Positions 1 through 4,235 of a DNA stretch of 7,371 bases are shown here, piece by piece. Location of the stretch: contig JAEXGX010000170.1 of NCBI GenBank assembly GCA_023450535.1, positions 1-7,371 of the forward strand, written 5' to 3'. The notes beneath the pieces were generated by a model that did not search any database, had not been told where the DNA came from, and was given only the letters and a program-made list of their open reading frames with translations. Every line of letters starts with the position of its first letter. Positions within the stretch are counted from its first letter, which is position 1. This DNA comes from Pseudomonadota bacterium. GTDB taxonomy: Bacteria; Desulfobacterota; Desulfovibrionia; Desulfovibrionales; Desulfovibrionaceae. The translations under genes and the position numbers were made by a program.

Positions 1-396
1 TCAAGGGTGGCCCGGACGAAGAAGAACCGGACGCGGAAGACTGGATTGCCTGGGGCGCGAAGGAAGCCTTTTTCAACCCGTTCAATATGGTTGTTGGCGT
101 AAGGGAAGCAGCCTCGATGGTGGATTCCTGCATTTCCGGCAAGGGGGGGGCGCTATCGCCTGAGTTCTGCCCTGGACGTGTTTGACTCCTTTATGCGTTT
201 CGGAGCGCAGGTGGGCAAGGCTCTTGAAGGCGACGGAGACGGAAAAAAACTCGTGCTGACCGGGGGAAAAGCTGTGGGACAAGCTACAGGCGTCATCAAC
301 GCGCAGGAAGTCCTGCTTCTTGAAACCTTCTGGGACTGGCTGGATGGAACATCCCCGGAACTGGAGCTGGGGAACCTGATACGGAAGAAGAGGTAA
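1..396 (+). pseudogene. C-terminal fragment of a large phage protein (LPD38-like), frameshifted at a G-run
   Basis: This is a partial gene whose 5' end lies outside the window. Frame 3 is open from position 3 and encodes an acidic stretch (PDEEEPDAEDW) followed by WGAKEAFFNPFNMVVGVREA, then stops at TGA 183-185. The continuation (RYRLSSALDVFDSF ... VLLLETFWDWLDGTSPELELGN) is in frame 1 and ends at TAA 394-396. The two halves join without a break if the G-run 143-150 had seven instead of eight Gs. The pattern of an acidic linker, an 'NP' segment, a 'yRLSsALDvfdsf' segment and a closing 'WDWLDGT' resembles the C-terminal LPD38-type region of very large polyvalent phage proteins, as I remember that family; this is not searched. 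The role may be in a virion-injected or internal protein. An alternative open frame (frame 3, from about 363 to TGA 465-467, with DTEEEVKEKAG) overlaps the 3' end, so the true C-terminus is uncertain. The 178-396 frame alone, starting at GTG, is less likely to be a separate gene. Confidence 0.55.
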
Positions 397-424
397 AAGA
401 AAAGGCCGGGGCGGCGGTGCAGGA

Positions 425-445
425 CGGTAGGCCGCACCCCTACCG
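425..445. other. small GC-rich hairpin after the phage gene
   Basis: CGGTAGG (425-431) and CCTACCG (439-445) form a perfect 7-bp stem with a 7-base loop in the 135-base gap between the broken phage gene and the 27-residue peptide gene. No T-run follows on the plus strand, so it is not a typical intrinsic terminator. The rest of 397-531 holds no convincing gene apart from the alternative frame ending at 467. Confidence 0.4.
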
Positions 446-531
446 GAGCGGTTGGGGGAGGAATTGATAACGTAGGAGTTTTTCGGTATCAGTGGGGCGT
501 GGGCACGTTCTCCGCTAAAGGAGAAATGCCT

Positions 532-615
532 ATGAGACACTTCCTCCGGGATGTGCTGGCCGCTGCGGTGGCCGCCATTCTTGCGGCTTGGGTGGTTCAT
601 TTGTTGAACCTCTAA
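532..615 (+). CDS. 27-residue single-span membrane peptide, prophage-associated
   Basis: The ATG at 532 is preceded by a strong ribosome site, AAAGGAG at 517-523, eight bases upstream. An ATG at 526 in the same frame is too close to that site. The peptide begins MRHFLRDV and then runs as an almost uninterrupted hydrophobic helix (LAAAVAAILAAWVVHLL, residues 9-25) ending Asn-Leu-stop. It has a basic N-terminus and one predicted transmembrane span, probably inserted in the inner membrane. It lies just downstream of the phage fragment and only 2 bases before a 21-bp hairpin, an arrangement typical of very short membrane peptides at the ends of operons. By analogy it could be a holin-like peptide or a type I toxin-like peptide, but no family was recognised and no antisense partner is shown. 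I am fairly sure it is translatable and unsure of its function. Confidence 0.55.
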   Translation: MRHFLRDVLAAAVAAILAAWVVHLLNL

Positions 616-617
616 AA

Positions 618-665
618 CGCAAATTGCCCCGGTAGGAGGTGGATCTCCTGCCGGGGCAATTTGCG
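618..665. terminator. 21-bp near-perfect hairpin, probably a (bidirectional) terminator
   Basis: The arms 618-638 and 645-665 are complementary over 21 positions with a single G-U pair and a 6-base loop, GTGGAT. The core is GCCCCGG/CCGGGGC flanked by AAATT/AATTT. On the plus strand the 3' side reads AATTTGCGATT, a weak U-tract. On the minus strand the hairpin is followed directly by TTTT (complement of 614-617). It lies between plus-strand phage genes and minus-strand genes that point at it, as expected for a shared terminator. Confidence 0.7.
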
Positions 666-694
666 ATTCCACTAATCGCGGAGGACGTGCCCAA

Positions 695-736
695 GGGGCC
701 GAGGTGTTACCAGCACTTCCGGCCCCGCCTCTTTTT
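695..736 (+). terminator. second hairpin with T-run
   Basis: GGGGCCG plus AGGTG (695-706) pairs with CACTT plus CGGCCCC (714-718 and 720-726), giving 12 pairs with one G-U and one bulged C at 719, and a 7-base loop TTACCAG. Five Ts follow at 732-736, offset by five bases from the stem, so the plus-strand reading suits an intrinsic terminator, backing up the hairpin at 618-665. The T-run overlaps the minus-strand TAA at 735-737. Confidence 0.5.
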
Positions 737-927
737 AATAAGGGCTTTGGCGTACTTTGGCAAGTGGTTCGTCAAGCAGCATGAGCGCCGCTTCTCTGTA
801 CCTCTTGCGTGGGAGCAGGGTATATTTGCAGCCGTACCGCTCCCGGAACAGCGCGAACAGCCTGTGCTTCATCATCAATCAGTGCCAGCAGAACACGCCT
901 CTGAAATTCGGTGATAGGGGGATTCAT
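735..927 (-). pseudogene. small phage-type protein, frameshifted
   Basis: The minus-strand ATG at 927-925 overlaps the TGA of the upstream 67-residue gene as ATGA, and GGGGG lies a few bases ahead, so translation should be coupled. The frame encodes MNPPITEFQRRVLLALIDDEAQAV and then degenerates to a stop at 772-774 (51 residues). A neighbouring frame carries a coherent continuation (ALFRERYGCKYTLLP, then RYREAALMLLDEPLA) to TAA 735-737. The two parts join around 850-862, within a short direct repeat of GCTGTTC. A separate start at 872 (MKHRLF) has no good ribosome site, so I read this as one gene of about 63 codons with one frame break. No family is recognised. The charged helical composition suits a small phage accessory protein. 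Confidence 0.5.
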
Positions 928-1127
928 GGCCTGCCCCCTATCCGCGCTCGAACTGCTGGCCCAGCATCCAGCGCCCTGTACGCGGCAAGCAGACTGTCAT
1001 CCGCCGCGCAGTACAATTCGTAAAGAATTATATAGTGTTTCCGTTCTGCGGGAGAGGGGTATACAGAGGATGCACCGGGATGGCAGGTCTTGCGTACGAT
1101 ATCGCGCAACTCATTGAAGCGTGGCAT
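924..1127 (-). CDS. 67-residue phage-type hypothetical protein
   Basis: The minus-strand ATG at 1127-1125 is preceded by AAGGGGG, which could serve as a ribosome site. The protein starts MPRFNELRDIVRKTCHPG and continues through AERKHYIILYELYCAADDSLLAAYRALDAG to a TGA that overlaps the next start (ATGA, 924-927). It is predicted to be mostly helical, with a basic N-terminus and no membrane span. The same frame stays open upstream to 1241 through a proline-rich stretch (ASAPALPTVPLSFPPAT). It may therefore be the C-terminal part of the antirepressor whose N-terminus begins at 1308, separated from it by a deletion or frameshift. I do not recognise the family. Confidence 0.5.
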   Translation of the reverse strand: MPRFNELRDIVRKTCHPGASSVYPSPAERKHYIILYELYCAADDSLLAAYRALDAGPAVRARIGGRP

Positions 1128-1128
1128 G

Positions 1129-1308
1129 GCCCCCTTGTGACCTGAATGAGCATCGGCGGAGGTGGCGGGAGGAAAAGAAAGAGGGACAGTGGGAAGCGCC
1201 GGGGCAGAGGCGCGCGGGAGTCGATCTTCGCCTGTGCCCAACCCAAGGCTGCGAATTTTGAGGGATTACATCGAACTGAACGTCGTTGAAACAAAGGGCC
1301 GTTGTCAT
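1129..1308 (-). pseudogene. remnant of a phage antirepressor (Bro-N / P22 AR N-terminal type)
   Basis: The minus-strand ATG at 1308-1306 has a good ribosome site, AGGAG, at 1321-1317. The first 22 codons read MTTALCFNDVQFDVI followed by PQNSQPW. This is the usual opening of Bro-N/P22 AR N-terminal antirepressor domains, in which a short beta-hairpin ends in a 'G-x-P/QPW' segment. That judgement is from memory of the family. After QPW the frame turns into low-meaning Arg/Ser/Pro sequence and stops inside the 67-residue gene at 1111. The rest of the domain (normally about 100 residues) is missing, so an internal deletion and frame change is the simplest reading. If intact, such a protein would act in the cytoplasm against a prophage repressor. 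Confidence 0.5.
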
Positions 1309-1316
1309 GGTGCGAA

Positions 1317-1384
1317 CTCCTAGTTGTTGAAGTTGGCACCGCCTACGAATGACGATGCCGGGTGTTCGTAACCGCAACTAGGAG
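1317..1384. repeat. 10-bp inverted repeat overlapping the antirepressor ribosome site
   Basis: CTCCTAGTTG (1317-1326) and CAACTAGGAG (1375-1384) are perfect inverse copies separated by 48 bases. On the minus strand the downstream copy contains the AGGAG ribosome site of the gene starting at 1308, so a transcript covering both arms could hide that site. It could equally be part of a recombination or attachment region. Confidence 0.5.
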
Positions 1385-1435
1385 CGGCTTTCCGCCTTTA
1401 GGCAAAAGCCTTGGACATATCGGCAACACCCGGCA
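1356..1435. repeat. 11-bp inverted repeat at the prophage/chromosome junction
   Basis: TGCCGGGTGTT (1356-1366) and AACACCCGGCA (1425-1435) are perfect inverse copies 58 bases apart, interleaved with the 1317/1384 pair. Between them lies a further foldback, GGCTTT (1386-1391) with AAAGCC (1405-1410), enclosing GCC/GGC. The cluster sits where phage-type sequence gives way to the AT-richer truncated gene, a plausible place for an attachment site. The matching site outside the window was not available for comparison. Confidence 0.45.
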
Positions 1436-1845
1436 AACATTTACATCTTCCATCATAGCTGCAAATGAATCAATTTTTGAATCGGTATTTCAACGGAAAA
1501 CCATTCCTTCTGCTGAAGAAATAACAAAAGATAATCTTTCTGGATACATTTTTATTACCAGCAAACTTTTTGAACCACGCCTGCAATTTATTCCCGGTTT
1601 TTGGTCCGAGACCGCTTCAGCTTCTACAGATATAGGATTTGACTATAACATTAGGGACAGCAAGAACAATCTGGTTCCGAATGGTTCCATATCTGGTAAT
1701 CGTACGGCTGACGGGGATGCTGGCGGCGCATGTGGAGGGGGATAATGTCCTCGCAGAATCTATATCCAAATCCCTGCGAGATGCCCTAGAACGCTACGGG
1801 GAAAGAGTTTCCAACTCTCCAAAATTGCGAGAAATTTTCAAGTAA
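1362..1845 (+). pseudogene. 5'-truncated, frameshifted gene, possibly an envelope lipoprotein
   Basis: The reading frame is open from GTG 1362 to TAA 1743-1745. It encodes a coherent protein from about NTRQTFTSSIIAANESIF onwards, with YIFITSKLFEP, IPGFWSETAS, DIGFDYNIRD and a Gly-rich GNRTADGDAGGACGG. A second frame continues sensibly (DNVLAESISKSLRDALERYG ... SPKLREIFK) to TAA 1843-1845. The frames join if the G-run 1737-1741 had four Gs rather than five. There is no ribosome site or signal peptide at the 5' end, so the N-terminus has been lost, probably at the inverted-repeat region. The alternating beta-strand pattern followed by a short Gly-rich turn and an amphipathic helix reminds me of small periplasmic lipoproteins, but I cannot name the family. 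The DNA is visibly more AT-rich than its neighbours, suggesting a different origin. Confidence 0.5.
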
Positions 1846-1846
1846 G

Positions 1847-1874
1847 AGTAAGGCGGCCCACGGGTGGCCTTACT
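1847..1874. terminator. hairpin between convergent genes
   Basis: AGTAAGGC (1847-1854) pairs with GCCTTACT (1867-1874), an 8-bp perfect stem around a 12-base loop. It lies two bases after the stop of the truncated plus-strand gene and 31 bases beyond the miaA stop on the other strand. There is no long T-run on either side, so efficiency is uncertain. The rest of the gap to 1905 shows nothing. Confidence 0.5.
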
Positions 1875-1905
1875 TATGGGCTTTAGCCTGTTGCTGGTGC
1901 CGCAG

Positions 1906-2874
1906 TTATATTGTCTGCACCTGCCAAAACGCGAGCGCGAGTTCGGCCATGCGCTGATGGGCTGTGGCGTCGTCGGGGCGGAACCATGTTATGCGTTCGT
2001 CAGCCCGGAACCATGTCCACTGGCGTTTGGCATAAGCGCGGGTATTTTTTCGCCAGAGATCCACTGCTTCCTCAAATGGGCATTGCCCCACAAGGTAACT
2101 TCCCAATTCCCGGCAGCCAATTCCCGTCCAGCCAGGCAGGGAAAGAGCCGGATATGCTTCCAATGCCGTGCGGGCTTCAGCCAGCGCTCCGGCATCCAGC
2201 ATGGCGTCGATACGCTTGTTCAGAAAGGGCGTAAGTTCCGGCAGAGGCAGGCCCATGCCCAGGCGCAGAACATCCGTCTCCGGTGTGGATGAGGTGGCAT
2301 GCTCATGCCACCAGCTGAACGTCAGGCCCGTGCTTTCCCATACTTCGAGAGCACGCACGATACGTTGACGGTCGTGCGGGTGGATGCGCGCAGCATAGGA
2401 GGGGTCAATGCCGCGCAGGCGGGCGTGTAGCTCTTCCGGGCCTTCCGTGCGGCATTGTTCCTGCAAACGGGAGCTGACGGCTGCATCCGGCGCGGGAATG
2501 TCGGCCATGCCGTCTAGCAAGGCTTTCAGGTACAGGCCGGTGCCGCCAACCAGCAGGGGAACCCGCCCTTGCGCCGAGACTTCAGCCATGGCCGCGCGGG
2601 CCTTGTCCGCCCACTGTCCGGCCGAGCTTTTCCGGTCGGCCGGCAGCCAGCCATAGAGGAGGTGCGGGCATTGCGCCTGCTCTTCCTGCGAGGGCTGTGC
2701 TGTAATGACGGGAAAATCCCGGTAGATCTGCCGGGAGTCCGCGTTGATGACAGAAGCGGGAAAACCGGCCTGTTCTAGACTGTGGGCGATGTAGAGCGCA
2801 GCGGCTGTCTTGCCTGATCCAGTGGGACCGGCCAGACAGATGACGCGCCGCTTGAAGACGGTTTCACTGTTCAT
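1906..2874 (-). CDS. miaA: tRNA dimethylallyltransferase (MiaA)
   Basis: MiaA transfers a dimethylallyl group from DMAPP to N6 of adenosine-37 in tRNAs reading UNN codons, giving i6A. The 322-residue protein is of normal length. Visible landmarks are the P-loop GPTGSGKT (16-23), INADSRQIYRD (44-53) with the catalytic Asp-46, the VGGTGLYLKALL segment (109-120), IHPHDRQRIVRALEV (164-178) and the C-terminal RAYAKRQWTWFR (279-290) that contacts tRNA. The usual GIGYKE motif reads GIGCREL (251-257), with Cys in place of Tyr. The start ATG (2874-2872) overlaps the coaD stop as TCATGA, so translation is probably coupled. It is the last gene of the rsmD-coaD-miaA run and faces the prophage remnant. 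The identification is secure. Confidence 0.97.
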   Translation of the reverse strand: MNSETVFKRRVICLAGPTGSGKTAAALYIAHSLEQAGFPASVINADSRQIYRDFPVITAQPSQEEQAQCPHLLYGWLPADRKSSAGQWADKARAAMAEVSAQGRVPLLVGGTGLYLKALLDGMADIPAPDAAVSSRLQEQCRTEGPEELHARLRGIDPSYAARIHPHDRQRIVRALEVWESTGLTFSWWHEHATSSTPETDVLRLGMGLPLPELTPFLNKRIDAMLDAGALAEARTALEAYPALSLPGWTGIGCRELGSYLVGQCPFEEAVDLWRKNTRAYAKRQWTWFRADERITWFRPDDATAHQRMAELALAFWQVQTI

Positions 2875-3485
2875 GAGTCAGAGCGGAGCCTGCTAAAATC
2901 GTCGCAGGAATCATCCCCGGACATTTCTGTGGACATCTCCGCTTCGGGAGCGGGCGCGGCAGGTGCACCGGGCAGAGGCACAAACGGCCAGGTGGCGGGG
3001 TGCCCATACGCCCGGCGCAACCGTGCCAGAACAGGCGGCGGCACCAGATCGCCCACATTGCCGCCCAGACTGGCCACGGCTTTGATATTGGTGGAACTGA
3101 TATACATCCAGCGGAAGTCGCTCATGAGGAATACGGTCTGGATATCACTGCGCAGCTTGCGGTTCATCAGCGCCATCTGAAACTCGTAGTCAAAATCGGA
3201 AAGAGCCCGCAGACCGCGCAAAATGGAGTTTGCGCCGCGTTTTTTTGCGTAATCCACCAGCAGGCCGGAAAAAGGTTCGACTTCAATACCTGCCACGCCC
3301 GCGAAACAGTCCCGGGCCATGTCCACGCGCTCCTCAAGGGAGAAGAGTGGGGATTTCAGATTGTCCTGTGCCACGGCTACGACGACAGTGTCGAAAATTT
3401 CCGCACCGCGCCGGATAATGCCGACATGCCCGTTGGTCAGGGGATCAAAGGTACCGGGGTAGATGGCAATACGGGGTTTAGTCAT
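2871..3485 (-). CDS. coaD: phosphopantetheine adenylyltransferase (CoaD) with a C-terminal tail
   Basis: CoaD transfers AMP from ATP to 4'-phosphopantetheine, the penultimate step of coenzyme A synthesis, in the cytoplasm. The start chosen is the ATG at 3485, giving MTKPRIAIYPGTFDPLTNGH at once; the open frame extends 15 codons further upstream but those residues are not family-like. The T/HxGH nucleotidyltransferase signature is TFDPLTNGH (12-20), LRGLRALSDFDYEFQMALMN (89-108) forms the substrate site, and the ATP-binding ISST-NIK motif is at 129-135, slightly divergent from the usual ISSS-x-V-K/R. The family norm is about 160 residues. This copy has 204, with a Pro/Ala-rich then acidic Ser/Asp tail from about residue 164. 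The start overlaps the rsmD stop by 8 bases, with no strong ribosome site, and the stop overlaps the miaA start. Confidence 0.95.
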   Translation of the reverse strand: MTKPRIAIYPGTFDPLTNGHVGIIRRGAEIFDTVVVAVAQDNLKSPLFSLEERVDMARDCFAGVAGIEVEPFSGLLVDYAKKRGANSILRGLRALSDFDYEFQMALMNRKLRSDIQTVFLMSDFRWMYISSTNIKAVASLGGNVGDLVPPPVLARLRRAYGHPATWPFVPLPGAPAAPAPEAEMSTEMSGDDSCDDFSRLRSDS

Positions 3486-4041
3486 GGCGGGTAGTCCAGA
3501 GGATGACACGGGTCTGGCCGTAGAGTTCATCGTTGATTAGTTCCAGGCCCGGTTGTTTTTCAGCATCAAGGCGCAGGCTTTTTTCCACTTCCGCAATCAA
3601 AAAACCGTCTTCCGCAAGCCAGTTCTGACGGAGAATATTTTTGAGGGTAGGGGCGAACAGGGCCTCGGCATAAGGAGGGTCGATGAAAATGATCTGGAAA
3701 GGGGCCGCAGGACGTCTGGCACTTACGCGCAGTACATCTTCGGCTAGGATACGGCAACGGCCTTCCGCGCCAAGATTGGCGGCGTTCTGCGCAAGGCAGG
3801 CAGCAGCCTTGGGATCTTTTTCCACAAATACGGCTTCCGCCGCTCCGCGGCTCAAGGCCTCAAACGCCAGGGAACCGCTCCCGGCAAAAAGATCGAGTAC
3901 CCGGCATTCCCCCCAGACCACACCCTTGGATTCCAGGCGCGAGAACAGGGATTCCCGGACTCGCCCCATGGCCGGCCGGTATCCCGGCCCGCTGACGGTT
4001 TTCAGTAAGCGGCCCTTGTAAGCTCCCGCAATGATGCGCAT
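3478..4041 (-). CDS. rsmD: 16S rRNA (guanine966-N2)-methyltransferase (RsmD)
   Basis: RsmD methylates N2 of G966 in 16S rRNA using S-adenosylmethionine. The ATG at 4041-4039 is chosen because AGGAGG lies five bases upstream and MRIIAGAYKGRLLK is the standard opening; the open frame continues further upstream but with unrelated residues. The 187-residue protein is of family length. It shows RPAMGRVRESLFSRL (22-36), the SAM-binding VLDLFAGSGSLAFEALSRGA (48-67), the acidic FVEKD (72-76) at the end of strand 2 and the catalytic FIDPPY (119-124), with LYGQTRVILW (173-182) as the last strand. It heads the operon and overlaps coaD (ATGACTAA, 3478-3485). The pairing rsmD-coaD is a common bacterial arrangement. 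Confidence 0.95.
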   Translation of the reverse strand: MRIIAGAYKGRLLKTVSGPGYRPAMGRVRESLFSRLESKGVVWGECRVLDLFAGSGSLAFEALSRGAAEAVFVEKDPKAAACLAQNAANLGAEGRCRILAEDVLRVSARRPAAPFQIIFIDPPYAEALFAPTLKNILRQNWLAEDGFLIAEVEKSLRLDAEKQPGLELINDELYGQTRVILWTTRHD

Positions 4042-4121
4042 ATAACCTCCTGCGCGTGTACCGCGTGGGCGCGAGCATACGCAAGGAGACGGCGTTGCGC
4101 AAGCACGGGAAAGCGCAGCAC

Positions 4122-4138
4122 GGGCGTAATATACGCCC
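4122..4138. repeat. 7-bp hairpin GGGCGTA/TACGCCC
   Basis: GGGCGTA (4122-4128) and TACGCCC (4132-4138) are perfect complements around a 3-base loop ATA. On the minus strand it lies about 80 bases before the rsmD start, where it could be an operator-like palindrome or an RNA leader hairpin. Confidence 0.45.
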
Positions 4139-4161
4139 CGTACCTCCAATACTTATGGGGG

Positions 4162-4216
4162 ACCGGGGGAGATACTCTCCTCCGGTGGGGCACGGGGCGA
4201 AGCCCCGGTCTGCCCC
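4162..4216 (-). terminator. two back-to-back GC-rich hairpins after the MBL nuclease gene
   Basis: Hairpin one pairs ACCGGGGGAGA (4162-4172) with TCTCCTCCGGT (4176-4186), one mismatch, 3-base loop. Hairpin two starts on the very next base: GGGGCA and CGGGGC (4187-4198), 3-base loop GAA, then GCCCCG (4202-4207), a GTC bulge, and TGCCCC (4211-4216). On the minus strand they begin 20 bases after the nuclease stop, the right place to end that transcript. No T-run follows, so they may instead be a dispersed repeat of the REP/BIME kind or an mRNA 3'-end stabiliser. Confidence 0.5.
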
Positions 4217-4235
4217 CTCTACCATTTGAAATGCT

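Larger units (their letters stand above)
4042..4235. other. intergenic spacer with three hairpins
   Basis: This 194-base spacer lies between the MBL nuclease stop and the rsmD start, both on the minus strand. It holds three hairpins (4122-4138, 4162-4186, 4187-4216), described separately, and the rsmD ribosome site (AGGAGG at 4052-4047). I see no open reading frame of note and no clear -35/-10 pair. The part nearest rsmD is GC-rich with repeated GCGC and GCACGGG words. Confidence 0.6.

Noticed and set aside
82..672. 196-codon open frame on the minus strand
   Set aside because: It runs antisense through the phage fragment, the 27-residue peptide and the hairpin. The composition is Pro/Arg/Ser-rich and shows no family features.
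1317..1440. integron attC site
   Set aside because: The inverted repeats lack the GTTRRRY/RYYYAAC core pair expected of attC.
1639..1845. separate 68-codon gene
   Set aside because: Its first half is an out-of-frame reading of the junction gene; only the residues after about 1742 look real, as the frameshifted end of that gene.
3000..3494. 164-codon plus-strand frame
   Set aside because: It lies antisense to coaD and has no credible ribosome site or motif.
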